Counted from the stretch's first letter, positions 1 through 9,542 are shown. The stretch: DNA of 50,514 nt from Saccharothrix coeruleofusca (GCF_014648515.1 NZ_BMRG01000005.1:187106-237619), one strand, 5' to 3'. Translations and numbers: made by a program. Notes: generated from the letters alone by a model not told the origin.

Positions 1-86
1 TGGTGATCACGTTCCTGCTGCTGTTCTTCGTGAACTTCGTGCTCACCACGATCTACCTGCAGGTCGTGCCCGCGAAGGGGAGTTGA
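1..86 (+). CDS. yrbEA: YrbE-family (MlaE-like) permease, C-terminal end only
   Basis: The window opens inside this gene; only the last 27 codons are visible (reading frame begins at base 3, TGA at 84-86). The visible piece is a hydrophobic helix ending in FVNFVLTTIYLQVVP, which resembles the last membrane segment of YrbE/MlaE permeases. The next gene, one base downstream, is a full YrbE paralogue, and mce operons normally begin with a yrbEA-yrbEB pair, so this is very probably the first permease of the lipid importer. The assignment rests on position as much as on the short sequence. Confidence 0.8.
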   Translation, partial: VITFLLLFFVNFVLTTIYLQVVPAKGS

Positions 87-87
87 C

Positions 88-927
88 GTGGCCACGATCA
101 ACGACCGGCTGCGCCGCGTCGCCCGCCGCCCGCTGGAGGTCCTGGACACCCTCGGCGACCAGCTGTGGTTCTACCTGCGCGCGCTGCTGTGGACGCCGCG
201 CACGCTGACCCGCTACCTGCGCGAGACGCTGCGGCTGCTGGCCGAGGTCAGCTTCGGCAGCGGCGCGCTGGCGGTCATCGGCGGCACCATCGGCGTGATG
301 GTCGGCCTGTCGGTGTTCACCGGCACGGTGGTGGGCCTGCAGGGCTTCACCGCGCTCAACCAGCTCGGCACCTCGGCGTTCGCGGGTTTCGTCTCGGCCT
401 ACTTCAACACCCGCGAGATCGCGCCGCTGGTGGCGGGCCTGGCGCTGTCGGCCACGGTGGGCTCGGGGTTCACCGCGCAGCTGGGCGCGATGCGGATCTC
501 CGAGGAGATCGACGCGCTGGAGGTCATGGGCATCCCCAGCCTGCCGTTCCTGGTGACCACCCGGATCATCGCGGGCTTCGTGGCGATCGTGCCGCTGTAC
601 GTGATCGGCCTGCTGACCTCGTACCTGGCCGCGCGGACCATCACGGTGGAGTTCTACGGCCAGTCCGCGGGCACCTACGACCACTACTTCACCCTGTTCC
701 TGCCACCGGTCGACGTGCTGTGGTCGTTCGGCAAGGTGCTGGTGTTCTCGGTGGTGATCATCCTGACGCACTGCTACTACGGCTACCGCGCCAGCGGCGG
801 CCCGGCGGGCGTGGGCGTGGCGGTCGGCCGCGCGGTGCGCACCGCGATCGTGACGACGAGCCTGCTGGACTTCTTCCTCAGCATGGCGATCTGGGGCACC
901 ACGACCACGGTGAGGATCGCGGGATGA
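88..927 (+). CDS. yrbEB: YrbE-family (MlaE-like) permease of the Mce lipid importer
   Basis: 279-residue integral membrane protein, the second permease of the Mce transporter. With its partner it should form the inner-membrane channel that an Mkl/MceG ATPase (not in this window) powers and that the MCE proteins feed. About five hydrophobic helices follow a basic N-terminus. The cytoplasmic EIDALEVMGI motif (around residue 151), a conserved MlaE coupling-helix signature, is present. The GTG start lies one base after the previous stop, and the TGA overlaps the next ATG in an ATGA, so translation is probably coupled. Length is normal for the family. Lipid substrate cannot be read from sequence; in mycobacteria, related systems import sterols or fatty acids. 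Confidence 0.93.
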   Translation: MATINDRLRRVARRPLEVLDTLGDQLWFYLRALLWTPRTLTRYLRETLRLLAEVSFGSGALAVIGGTIGVMVGLSVFTGTVVGLQGFTALNQLGTSAFAGFVSAYFNTREIAPLVAGLALSATVGSGFTAQLGAMRISEEIDALEVMGIPSLPFLVTTRIIAGFVAIVPLYVIGLLTSYLAARTITVEFYGQSAGTYDHYFTLFLPPVDVLWSFGKVLVFSVVIILTHCYYGYRASGGPAGVGVAVGRAVRTAIVTTSLLDFFLSMAIWGTTTTVRIAG

Positions 928-2252
928 CGATTCGGCGCAGGCTCCTCGGCGTCACCCTGCTGGTGGTGATCGCCCTGTTCCTCACCTTCACGGTGGCGCT
1001 CTACAACGACGCGTTCACCGAGGTAGTGAAGGTGACGCTGAAGACCGACCGGGTGGGCAACCAGCTCCAGCCCTCCTCCGACGTGAAGGTGCGCGGCGTG
1101 GTGGTGGGCGAGGTCCGCGCCATCCGCACCACCGGGGACGGCGCGGAGCTGGAGCTGGCGCTGCACCCCGACAAGGTCGAGCGCATCCCCGCCGACGTGT
1201 CCGCGCGGCTGCTGCCCAAGACGCTGTTCGGCGAGCGGTACGTCAGCCTGGTGCCGCCCCGCGCCACCACGGCCGCACCGCTGGCCGAGGGCGCGGTGAT
1301 CGAGCAGGACCGCTCCAGCGGCGCGGTCGAGCTGGAGCGGGTGCTCGACGACCTGATGCCGGTGCTGCGGGCGGTGCAGCCGGAGAAGCTGGCGACCACG
1401 CTCACCGCGGTGTCGCAGGCGCTGGAGAACCGGGGCGAGCCGCTGGGGGAGACCCTGGTGGCGCTGGACGCCTACCTCGGCGAGTTCAACCCGCAGCTGC
1501 CCGCGCTCAAGGCGGGCATCAGCAGGCTGGCCGACGTGTCCGACGTCTACGCCGACGCCGCGCCCGACCTGGTGCGGGCGCTGGGCGACGCCACCACCAC
1601 CAGCCGCACCCTGGTCGAGCAGCGCGACAACCTGCTGGCCATGTACGGCTCGCTCACCACCACCTCGCTGGACCTGCACAGCTTCCTGGCGGTGAACAAG
1701 AACAACATGATCCAGCTGGCCGACTCCAGCAGGCCGACGCTGGAGCTGATGGCCAAGTACGCGCCCGAGTACCCCTGCCTGCTCGACGGGCTGGCCAGGT
1801 TCAAGCCGGTCATGGACGAGGTGTTCGGCAAGGGCACCGACGAGCCCGGCCTGCACATCACGCTGGAGGTCACCGCCGACCGCGGCAAGTACGTGCCGAA
1901 CCAGGACGAGCCGGAGTACGCCGACAAGCGCGGCCCGCGCTGCTACGACATCACGCCGAGGCCGACCCCGTTCCCGCAGTACCCGCCGGAGGGGCCGGTG
2001 CGGGACGGGGCGGTCGCGCCGCCCGCCGGGCGCAGCACCGGCGACGGCGTGCTGCCGCCGACCGCGGCCAGGGGCACCACCTCGCCCTCGGCGGTGGCGT
2101 CGACGCCCAGCCTGGCCAACTCGCCGGAGGAGCAGGCGTTCCTCGCCGCGCTGCTGGCGCCGCGCTTCGGCGTGCCCGCCGAGCAGATGCCCGGCTTCAC
2201 CGCGCTGCTGCTGGGCCCGCTGTACCGGGGGGCGGAGGTGGAGCTGCGATGA
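924..2252 (+). CDS. mceA: MCE family protein, first of six (MceA type)
   Basis: 442-residue substrate-handling subunit of the Mce lipid importer. An N-terminal membrane anchor (about residues 6-25) is followed by one MCE domain (about 36-113) with the signature VKVRGVVVGEV. A long helical region to about residue 350 follows; in this family it builds the periplasmic tunnel. The last 100 residues are rich in Pro, Thr and Ser and look disordered. The ATG overlaps the stop of the YrbE gene and the TGA overlaps the next ATG. Named by position: first MCE gene after the permease pair. Confidence 0.92.
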   Translation: MTIRRRLLGVTLLVVIALFLTFTVALYNDAFTEVVKVTLKTDRVGNQLQPSSDVKVRGVVVGEVRAIRTTGDGAELELALHPDKVERIPADVSARLLPKTLFGERYVSLVPPRATTAAPLAEGAVIEQDRSSGAVELERVLDDLMPVLRAVQPEKLATTLTAVSQALENRGEPLGETLVALDAYLGEFNPQLPALKAGISRLADVSDVYADAAPDLVRALGDATTTSRTLVEQRDNLLAMYGSLTTTSLDLHSFLAVNKNNMIQLADSSRPTLELMAKYAPEYPCLLDGLARFKPVMDEVFGKGTDEPGLHITLEVTADRGKYVPNQDEPEYADKRGPRCYDITPRPTPFPQYPPEGPVRDGAVAPPAGRSTGDGVLPPTAARGTTSPSAVASTPSLANSPEEQAFLAALLAPRFGVPAEQMPGFTALLLGPLYRGAEVELR

Positions 2253-3280
2253 GGGACCTGGCCGCGCCGCTGGTGAAGCTGCTGGTCTTCGCCGCGGTCA
2301 CCATCACGGCGACCGCCCTGCTGGCGGTGACCATCTCCAACGCGAGCTTCACCGACGCCACCGCCTACACCGCGCGGTTCACCGACGCGACCGCGCTGCA
2401 CGAGGGCGACGACGTGCGCATCGCGGGCGTGCGGGTCGGCCAGGTCGAGGAGGTCCGGGTGGTCGACCGCAGGGTGGCCGAGGTGGAGTTCTCCCTCGAC
2501 GGCGAGCGCGTGCTGCCCGCGTCGGTGACCGCGACGATCAAGTACCGCAACCTGGTCGGCCAGCGCTACGTCGCGCTGGAGCAGGGCGTGGGCCAGGCCA
2601 ACGCGGTGCTGCCGCCGGGCGGGGTGATCCCGCTGGAGCGCACCAAGCCCGCGCTGGACCTGACCGTGCTGTTCAACGGGTTCAAGCCGCTGTTCCAGGC
2701 GCTGAACCCGGAGGACGTCAACAAGCTCTCGTACGAGATCATCCAGGTGCTCCAGGGCGAGGCGGGCACCGTGGACAGCCTGCTGCGGCACACCGCCTCG
2801 CTGACCTCCGCGCTGGCCGCTCGCGACCAGGTCATCGGCGAGGTGGTGGACAACCTCAACGCCGTGCTGGACACGGTGAACTCACGCGGCGAGCAGGTCA
2901 CCCAGCTGGTGGACACGCTGCAGCGGCTGACCAGCGGCCTGGCGGGCGACCGGGAGCCGATCGGCGAGGCGGTCAGCGCGCTGGGCGAGCTGACCGGCGC
3001 CACGGCGGGCCTGCTGGAGGACGCGCGGGCGCCGCTGAAGGAGGACATCGCCCAGCTCGGCCTGGTGTCGCGGACCCTGGCCGACCACGAGGCGGTGGTC
3101 GAGGGCGTGTTGAACAACTTCCCGCGCAAGCTGGAGACGCTGTCGCGGACCGCCTCCTACGGCTCGTGGTTCAACTTCTTCCTGTGCGAGGGCACCGGGC
3201 AGGTGGCCGTGCCGCCGGTCATCCGCGACCCCGTCCCGATCACCGCCCTGCCCGTCACCCAGCCGAGGTGCCGCCCGTGA
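2249..3280 (+). CDS. mceB: MCE family protein, second of six (MceB type)
   Basis: 343 residues: a membrane anchor near residues 9-30, an MCE domain with VRIAGVRVGQV, then a helical tunnel-forming region. It ends with a conserved aromatic block (SYGSWFNFFLCEG, near residue 300) that recurs in MceB/MceC-type proteins. The gene overlaps its neighbours by four bases on both sides (ATGA upstream, GTGA downstream), consistent with stoichiometric production of the six subunits of a hetero-hexamer. It lacks the long Pro-rich tail seen in the first MCE protein. Confidence 0.92.
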   Translation: MRDLAAPLVKLLVFAAVTITATALLAVTISNASFTDATAYTARFTDATALHEGDDVRIAGVRVGQVEEVRVVDRRVAEVEFSLDGERVLPASVTATIKYRNLVGQRYVALEQGVGQANAVLPPGGVIPLERTKPALDLTVLFNGFKPLFQALNPEDVNKLSYEIIQVLQGEAGTVDSLLRHTASLTSALAARDQVIGEVVDNLNAVLDTVNSRGEQVTQLVDTLQRLTSGLAGDREPIGEAVSALGELTGATAGLLEDARAPLKEDIAQLGLVSRTLADHEAVVEGVLNNFPRKLETLSRTASYGSWFNFFLCEGTGQVAVPPVIRDPVPITALPVTQPRCRP

Positions 3281-4296
3281 AGCCCCAGCGCAACCCGGTG
3301 ACCACCGGACTGGTCGGCCTGACCGTGATCGCCCTGCTGCTGCTGGCCGCCTTCCACTCCGACGACCTGCCGGTGATCGGCGGCGGCACCACCTACGCGG
3401 CCGAGTTCAGCGAGGCCGCGGGCCTGGTGCCGGGCAACGAGGTGCGGGTGGCGGGGGTCAAGGTCGGCGCGGTGACCAAGGTCCGCCTCGACGGCGACCG
3501 GGTGCGGGTGTCGTTCAAGGTCAAGGACGCCTGGGTGGGCGACCGCTCCACCGCGGCCATCCGGATCAAGACGCTGCTGGGCCAGAAGTTCCTGGCGCTG
3601 GACCCGCAGGGCGGGCAGCCGCTGGACCCCGGCACGCCGATCCCCAAGGAGCGCACGCTGGCCCCTTACGACGTGCAGGAGGCGTTCAACGGGCTGGCCG
3701 CCACGGTCGGTCAGATCGACACCAAGCAGCTGGCGGACAGCTTCCAGGTGCTGACCGAGACCTTCGAGGGCTCGGCGGAGAGCGTGCGCGGCGCACTGGA
3801 CGGCCTGTCCGCGCTGTCGAAGACGATCTCCTCCCGCGACGAGCAGCTGGCCCGCCTGCTCGACGGCACCAGGCAGCTCAGCGGCACCCTGGTCGACCGC
3901 AACGAGCAGTTCGAGAAGCTGCTCGCCGACGGCAACCTGCTGCTGGCCGAGCTGCGCAAGCGGCGGGACGCCATCAGCGCGCTGCTCACCGGCACCCGCG
4001 AGCTGGCCGAGCAGCTCGGCGGGCTGGTCGCGGACAACAGCGAGCAGCTGCGACCCGCGCTGGAGCAGCTGGACCGGGTGGCCGCGGTGCTCCAGCGCAA
4101 CCAGGACGACCTCGACCGGGGGCTGGCGCTGATGGCGCCGTTCTTCCGGGTGTTCGCCAACACCCTGGGCAACGGCCGCTGGTTCGACGTCTACATCTGC
4201 GGCCTGCTGCCGCCGTCGGTGAACCTCGGCGCGGTGGGCTTCAACGAGGAGGGCTGCCTGCCGCCCGGTGTGCGGCGCAGCGGAGGTGGGGGCTGA
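3277..4296 (+). CDS. mceC: MCE family protein, third of six (MceC type)
   Basis: 339 residues counted from the GTG that overlaps the preceding stop (GTGA). This start is preferred over in-frame codons further upstream because it restores the N-terminal pattern KPQRNPVTTGLVGL with a membrane anchor at once. The MCE domain carries VRVAGVKVGAV. The helical region that follows is strongly heptad-like (repeated Gln-Leu and Glu-Leu pairs). The C-terminal block GRWFDVYICG matches the equivalent aromatic block of the second MCE protein. The stop shares one base with the next ATG. Confidence 0.92.
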   Translation: MKPQRNPVTTGLVGLTVIALLLLAAFHSDDLPVIGGGTTYAAEFSEAAGLVPGNEVRVAGVKVGAVTKVRLDGDRVRVSFKVKDAWVGDRSTAAIRIKTLLGQKFLALDPQGGQPLDPGTPIPKERTLAPYDVQEAFNGLAATVGQIDTKQLADSFQVLTETFEGSAESVRGALDGLSALSKTISSRDEQLARLLDGTRQLSGTLVDRNEQFEKLLADGNLLLAELRKRRDAISALLTGTRELAEQLGGLVADNSEQLRPALEQLDRVAAVLQRNQDDLDRGLALMAPFFRVFANTLGNGRWFDVYICGLLPPSVNLGAVGFNEEGCLPPGVRRSGGGG

Positions 4297-5465
4297 TGGC
4301 CACCAGTCGGATCGGCCGCGACCTGACCCGCGCGGTGGTGATCGCGATCGTGCTCGCCCTGGTCGCCGCGACCGCGATGTGGTGGGCGTTCAGCGGCGCG
4401 GGCAGCCGCCGGGTGACCGCGCTGTTCGGCTCCGCGGTCGGCGTCTACCCCGGCTCGGACGTGCGGGTGCTGGGCGTGCGGATCGGCTCGATCGACCGGG
4501 TCGAGCCGCAGGGCACCGCGGTGCGGGTGGTCATGTCGATCGACCGCACCGTGAAGGTCCCGGCGAACGCGCAGGCCGTGGTGGTCGCGCCGAGCGTGGT
4601 CAGCGACCGCTACGTGCAGCTGGCCCCGGTCTACCGCACCGGCCCGACGCTGGGGGAGAACGCGCTGATCCCGCGCGAGCGCACCGCGACCCCCGTGGAG
4701 CTGGACGAGCTGTACGACAGCCTCAACCGGCTCACCGCCGCGCTCGGCCCCAACGGGGCGAACCGGGACGGCGCGCTGTCGGACCTGCTGGACAGCTCCG
4801 CGCGGGTGCTCCAGGGCAACGGCAAGGCGCTGGGCGAGACGATCGAGCGGCTCGGCGACGCCACCCGCACGCTGTCCGGCTCGCAGGAGGACCTGTTCGC
4901 CACGGTGGACAACCTCTCCGGGTTCACCGCCATGCTGGCCGCCAACGACAGCCAGGTGCGCGACCTCAACCGGCAGCTGGCCGAGGTGGCCGGGTTCCTC
5001 GCCGACGAGCGGGAGGACCTGGGCGCGGCGCTGGCCGAGCTGGCCACCGCGCTGGGCCAGGTGCGGGACTTCATCCGGGACAACCGCGCCGCGATCAAGG
5101 CCAACGTGGACAAGCTCACCGGCATCACGCAGGTGCTGGTGGACCAGCGGGCCGCGCTGTCCGAGGCGCTGGACGTGGCCCCGCTGGCCCTGGGCAACCT
5201 GCAGAACACCTACAACGCCGCCTCCGGCACGCTGGACACCCGCGCGAACATCAACGAGCTCAACCAGCCGCCGATCGTGCTGGTCTGCAAGCTGCTCCAG
5301 CAGGTCGAGCCGGGCACCGCGCCGCAGGCGCTGGCGCGGGTCTGCGACCAGCTCGGCCCGGTGCTCAGCGGCACGGTGCCGCTGCCCACGCCCGCCGACG
5401 TGATCGGCGACCTCAACCAGGGCAAGCTGCCGCTGCCCCTGCCGCTCGCGGGGGTGCCCCAGTGA
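4296..5465 (+). CDS. mceD: MCE family protein, fourth of six (MceD type)
   Basis: 389 residues. A membrane helix near residues 11-31 is followed by an MCE domain with VRVLGVRIGSI and a long helical region containing repeated Leu/Asp-rich segments. The C-terminus has a Cys (LVCKLLQQ) and then a Pro/Leu-rich end. The ATG uses the last base of the preceding stop (TGATG), and the TGA shares its last base with the next ATG, so the gene is embedded in the same coupled series. Confidence 0.92.
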   Translation: MATSRIGRDLTRAVVIAIVLALVAATAMWWAFSGAGSRRVTALFGSAVGVYPGSDVRVLGVRIGSIDRVEPQGTAVRVVMSIDRTVKVPANAQAVVVAPSVVSDRYVQLAPVYRTGPTLGENALIPRERTATPVELDELYDSLNRLTAALGPNGANRDGALSDLLDSSARVLQGNGKALGETIERLGDATRTLSGSQEDLFATVDNLSGFTAMLAANDSQVRDLNRQLAEVAGFLADEREDLGAALAELATALGQVRDFIRDNRAAIKANVDKLTGITQVLVDQRAALSEALDVAPLALGNLQNTYNAASGTLDTRANINELNQPPIVLVCKLLQQVEPGTAPQALARVCDQLGPVLSGTVPLPTPADVIGDLNQGKLPLPLPLAGVPQ

Positions 5466-6673
5466 TGAGGCCAGTGATGAGGCCGGTGACGGGCTTGGCC
5501 GTCGTGGGGGCGCTGCTGGCGGGCTGCGGGTCCGGCGGGTTCAACGGCGTGCACACCCTGCCGCTGCCCGGCGGCGCGGACCTCGGCGACCACCCCTACC
5601 GGGTGACGGTGCGGTTCGCGGACGTGCTGGACCTGGTGCCGCAGGCCGGGGTGAAGGTCGACGACGTGCCGGTGGGCCGGGTGGAGCGCATCGCGCTGGC
5701 CCCGGACGGCTGGACCGCGGAGGTGGTCGTCGCGGTCAACGGCGGGGTGTCGCTGCCCGCCGACGCGGTGGCCCGGCTGCGCCAGTCCGCCCTGCTCGGC
5801 GAGAAGTACGTGGAGCTGGACGGTCCCGCCGAGGGCCGCGCCGAGGGCGCGCTGGCCGACGGCGCGGTCATCCCGGTGGAGCGGACCAACCGCAACCCCG
5901 AGGTCGAAGAGGTGTTCGGCGCGCTGTCGATGCTGCTCAACGGCGGTGGCGTGGCCCAGCTCCAGGACATCAGCCGGGAGCTCAGCGCCGCGCTGGAGGG
6001 CAACGAGGCGCAGGTCAAGTCCCTGCTGGGCAGGTTGAACGCGCTGGTCGCCGACCTGGACTCGCACAAGGCCGAGATCACCAGGGCGCTGGACGGGCTC
6101 AACCGGCTCGGCGGCGTGCTGGCCGCCCAGCGCGACCAGGTGGGCGTGGTGCTCGACGACCTGGAGCCGGGGCTGCGGGTGCTCAGCGAGCAGCGCACCC
6201 AGCTGGTGACGCTGCTGCAGTCGCTGGACGCGCTGTCCGACGTGGCGGTGGACACCGTCAACCGCAGCCGCGACGACCTGGTGGCCGACCTCCAGGCGCT
6301 GGTCCCGACGCTGCGCGCGCTCGCGGAGGCGGGCGCCAACCTGCCCAACGCGCTGGAGCTGCTGCTGACCTACCCGTTCCCGGACTCGGCGGTGGCGGGC
6401 GTCAAGGGCGACTACACCAACCTCTACGCCGACATCGACCTGAACCTGAGCACGATCGTGGAGAACCTGGGCCGGTCCCGGCAGAGCCCGCTGCCCGGCG
6501 CGGCGCTGCCCGGCATGGGCCAGACCGCGCCGAGCCTGCCGCTGCCGCTGCCCAATCAACCGCTGCCCGCCCAACCGCTGCCCGTGCCGTCCCCGTCCGC
6601 CCCGCTGCCCGGCGGCGCCACCGGCGGCGGGTTGGGCGGCCTGCTGGGTTCACTGCTGGGAGGTGGCCGGTGA
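5465..6673 (+). CDS. mceE: MCE family lipoprotein, fifth of six (MceE / LprK type)
   Basis: 402 residues from the ATG at 5465; a second in-frame ATG lies 12 bases later inside a tandem ATGAGGCC(A/G)GTG repeat, and either could be used. The N-terminus is a lipoprotein signal, with the lipobox LLAGC placing the modified Cys at residue 21 (17 from the second ATG). MceE proteins are the lipid-anchored member of the hexamer. The MCE domain carries the divergent signature VKVDDVPVGRV. The last 60 residues are a low-complexity tail of Pro-Leu repeats followed by Gly-rich sequence. The TGA overlaps the next GTG. Confidence 0.93.
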   Translation: MRPVMRPVTGLAVVGALLAGCGSGGFNGVHTLPLPGGADLGDHPYRVTVRFADVLDLVPQAGVKVDDVPVGRVERIALAPDGWTAEVVVAVNGGVSLPADAVARLRQSALLGEKYVELDGPAEGRAEGALADGAVIPVERTNRNPEVEEVFGALSMLLNGGGVAQLQDISRELSAALEGNEAQVKSLLGRLNALVADLDSHKAEITRALDGLNRLGGVLAAQRDQVGVVLDDLEPGLRVLSEQRTQLVTLLQSLDALSDVAVDTVNRSRDDLVADLQALVPTLRALAEAGANLPNALELLLTYPFPDSAVAGVKGDYTNLYADIDLNLSTIVENLGRSRQSPLPGAALPGMGQTAPSLPLPLPNQPLPAQPLPVPSPSAPLPGGATGGGLGGLLGSLLGGGR

Positions 6674-7896
6674 TCCCCCGCGCGACGAAGGTCCGGATCG
6701 GCGCGTTCGTGCTGATCGCCCTGCTGGGCGTCAGCTACGTGGGCGCGGAGTACGCCGGGCTGGGCCGGGTGTTCGGCTCGACCGGGTACGTGGTGACGAT
6801 GCGGCTGGCCGAGTCCGGCGGGATCTTCACCAACGCCGAGGTCACCTACCGCGGTGTCACCGTGGGCCGGGTGGGGCAACTGCGGCTGACCGCCGACGGC
6901 GTGGAGGTGGACCTGACCGTCGACCCCGACGCGCCGCCCATCCCGGCTGACCTGGAGGCGGTGGTGGCCAACCGGTCCGCGGTCGGCGAGCAGTACGTGG
7001 ACCTGCGCCCGCGCCGCGAGGACGGCCCGCACCTGGGCGAGGGCTCGGTCATCCCGCGCACCGCGACCAAGGTGCCGCCGCCGGTGGACGGCCTGCTGAC
7101 CAACCTGGACGAGTTCGCCCGGTCGGTGCCCGAGGACTCGCTGCGGACCGTGGTGGACGAGCTGCACCTGGCCTTCGACGGGGCCGGGCCGGACCTGCGA
7201 GCGCTGCTGGACGGCACCCGCTCGGTCACCGACGCCGCCACCCGGCACCTGCCGCAGACCAGGGCGCTGATCGACAACGGCCTGGTGGTGCTCACCACGC
7301 AGGCGGAGCAGGGCGGCGCGATCCGCTCGTTCAGCGGCGACCTCAGGGCGCTGGCCGAGCAGCTCAAGAGCTCCGACGGGGACCTGCGCAGGCTGATCGG
7401 GGTGTCCCCGCAGGCGGCCGAGCAGGTCTCGGCGCTGCTCGCGGAGAGCGGCCCCGGCCTGGGCGTGCTGTTCGCCAACCTGCTGACCACGGCGAACATC
7501 CTGGTGACGCGGCGGGACGGCCTGGAGCAGATCGCGGTGACCTACCCGCTGGTGGTGGGCGGCGGGTTCACCGTCGCACCGGGTGACGGGCGGGCCCACT
7601 TCGGGCTGGCGCTGAACGTGTTCGACCCGCCGCCGTGCACCGTCGGTTATGAGGGCACCACGATCAGGCAGGGCACCGACACCTCGGCGGCGCCGCTGAA
7701 CACCGGGGCTTACTGTGCGTTGGCCAGGGGCAGTGCCACCAGCGTGCGCGGCGCGCAGAACGCGCCCTTCGGCGGCGTGCCGAGCACGCCGACCGGGAAC
7801 GCGACGGTCCAGCCGGGCCAGGAGCGCTCCGGCGGCCAGGCCGCCGGGGTGCCGGTGCTGACCAGCCTGGGACAGCTGCTCGGCCTGCCGGGCTGA
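6670..7896 (+). CDS. mceF: MCE family protein, sixth of six (MceF type)
   Basis: 408 residues from the GTG of a GTGA overlap. A membrane anchor lies at about residues 9-27, then an MCE domain with VTYRGVTVGRV. The helical region runs to about residue 300. A C-terminal domain with the Cys pair region PPPCTVGYEG and a later YCALARG is typical of the last Mce protein. It completes the six MCE subunits expected for one transporter. A purine-rich ribosome binding site for the next gene begins 11 bases after its stop. Confidence 0.92.
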   Translation: MIPRATKVRIGAFVLIALLGVSYVGAEYAGLGRVFGSTGYVVTMRLAESGGIFTNAEVTYRGVTVGRVGQLRLTADGVEVDLTVDPDAPPIPADLEAVVANRSAVGEQYVDLRPRREDGPHLGEGSVIPRTATKVPPPVDGLLTNLDEFARSVPEDSLRTVVDELHLAFDGAGPDLRALLDGTRSVTDAATRHLPQTRALIDNGLVVLTTQAEQGGAIRSFSGDLRALAEQLKSSDGDLRRLIGVSPQAAEQVSALLAESGPGLGVLFANLLTTANILVTRRDGLEQIAVTYPLVVGGGFTVAPGDGRAHFGLALNVFDPPPCTVGYEGTTIRQGTDTSAAPLNTGAYCALARGSATSVRGAQNAPFGGVPSTPTGNATVQPGQERSGGQAAGVPVLTSLGQLLGLPG

Positions 7897-7913
7897 GCGG
7901 GGCGGAGGAGAAG

Positions 7914-8432
7914 ATGGGCACGGGTGTGCGGCGCTGGGCGCTGCCGGTGGCCGCGGTGCTGGCGGTGCTGGCCGCCGGGTACGCGGTGTGGGCGGGTGTG
8001 TCCTGGTGGGGCGCCTCGAGCAGCGACTCGGTGGCCTACGCGCGCGAGCGCGACGAGGTGCTGCGGGTCGGCCAGGTCGGCATCGCCAACTTCACCACGC
8101 TGGACTACCGCGAGGTGGACCGGGACCTCGACCGCTGGCTGGACACCTCGACCGGCGCGCTGCGCTCGGAGATCGAGTCGGACCGGGCCGTCCGCGCCAA
8201 GCAGCTGGCGGACGCCAGGACGGTCACCGAGAGCCGGGTGCTCGACGCGGCCGTCACCGAGCTGGACGACCGCGCGGGCCGGGCACGGGTGATCGCCGTG
8301 GTGGAGACCTCGGTGATGCCCGAAGGCGGGCAGTCGGTGAAGAAGGTCGACCGCTATCAGACCGAGCTGACCCGCACCGACGCCGGTTGGAAGCTCAGCG
8401 CGCTGGGGCCGGTCCGAGCCGGCGGCGCGTGA
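7914..8432 (+). CDS. Mce-associated membrane protein
   Basis: 172 residues: a basic start, one membrane helix (about 6-32) and an extracytoplasmic domain with the pattern FTTLDYREVDRDLDRWLDTS. This pattern is usual for Mce-associated (Mas) proteins, whose fold resembles the NTF2/SnoaL alpha-beta barrel. In mycobacteria such proteins stabilise or assist the Mce complex; the same is inferred here from position directly after mceF. A good Shine-Dalgarno (GGAGGAGAAG) precedes the ATG. Confidence 0.85.
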   Translation: MGTGVRRWALPVAAVLAVLAAGYAVWAGVSWWGASSSDSVAYARERDEVLRVGQVGIANFTTLDYREVDRDLDRWLDTSTGALRSEIESDRAVRAKQLADARTVTESRVLDAAVTELDDRAGRARVIAVVETSVMPEGGQSVKKVDRYQTELTRTDAGWKLSALGPVRAGGA

Positions 8433-8456
8433 TCCACGACAGGATTGGACAAGCCC

Positions 8457-9287
8457 GTGCCCCCCATCCGCCGCCGCCCGGTCCCCACCCCGCCGACCAC
8501 CCGTCCTCGGGTCGCGGGCCTGCGCAAGCGCACCGCCCCGCAGCACGTGGTCGAGCCCGAGCCCGCCGTTGAGCTTCCCGCCGAGGTCCCCGCCGAGCCG
8601 ACTGCCGTCGAACCCGAGAATGACGCGCAAGCGCTTGCGGACCCCGCCGGGCCCGCTGAGCCCACTGAGCCCGTGGAGCCCGTCGAGCCGGAGGAGGAAC
8701 CCACTCCCCGCGTCGCCGAGGACGAGCGGGCGGACGAGGAGTCCTCCGCGAGGCGGTCCGGCTGGGCGCTGCCGGTCGCCCTGGTCGTGCTGGCCGCGCT
8801 GCTGGTGGGCCTGGGCGCGTGGTTCCAGACCCGCGCGGGCCAGGTCTCCTACAACCGGGCGCTGGTCGACAGCGCGGCCACCACCGAGGTGGCGGGCGTG
8901 GCCCGCGAGGCCGTGGAGAAGTCCTTCTCCTACAACTTCGCCGACGTCGCGGCCACCGAGAAGGCCGCGGCCGAGCTGCTCACCGGCAAGGCCCAGTGCC
9001 AGTACAGCGCGATCTTCGAGCCGGTCCGCGCGCTGGCCCCGGAGCAGAAGCTGGTGGTCACCGTGAAGGTGGTCAGCAGCGGCGTCACCTCGCTGGAGGG
9101 CGACCGGGCCACCGCGCTGCTGTTCGTGGACCAGGTCACCACCCGGACCACGGACAACCAGAGCGGCGGCGGCATGGCGATGATGCGGGTCGGGGCCCGG
9201 CGGGTGGACGACCGGTGGAAGATCGACAACATGGAGATGTTCGGCCAGGGCGGGGACCGGTCCGCCGAGCTGGCGGAGTGCCGCTAG
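8457..9287 (+). CDS. Mce-associated membrane protein with long Pro/Glu-rich cytoplasmic tail
   Basis: 276 residues from the GTG at 8457. A TTG at 8445 is also in frame but sits directly on the AGGA ribosome binding site, so the GTG is preferred. The first 100 residues are low-complexity: basic, then a run of Pro, Glu and Val repeats such as EPTEPVEPVEPEEEP, predicted cytoplasmic. One membrane helix follows (about 103-122), then an extracytoplasmic Mas-type domain of about 150 residues. It closes the mce operon. The function of the charged tail is unknown. Confidence 0.82.
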   Translation: MPPIRRRPVPTPPTTRPRVAGLRKRTAPQHVVEPEPAVELPAEVPAEPTAVEPENDAQALADPAGPAEPTEPVEPVEPEEEPTPRVAEDERADEESSARRSGWALPVALVVLAALLVGLGAWFQTRAGQVSYNRALVDSAATTEVAGVAREAVEKSFSYNFADVAATEKAAAELLTGKAQCQYSAIFEPVRALAPEQKLVVTVKVVSSGVTSLEGDRATALLFVDQVTTRTTDNQSGGGMAMMRVGARRVDDRWKIDNMEMFGQGGDRSAELAECR

Positions 9288-9542
9288 CAAGCCTTGTGAA
9301 CGTGATGTCGGTCACACTTTCTGGTAAGTCACTTAACGGAACCGCGGAGGTCGTCCTTCGGCGCCTGGACACCCGCCTGCGGTTCACCGCTGCTTGCACC
9401 GGTGTATTTCTCCTGGTCAAGGCCGTTACATCGAGTAAACGGGGCTTGCGCCACAGGGGTGATCGCCGTGTGGCATCTTGACTGGGAGCGTCGTCCGGGT
9501 CACTCTGTCGGTGAGCACGAGAAAGGTCCTTCCAGGTGCCTC

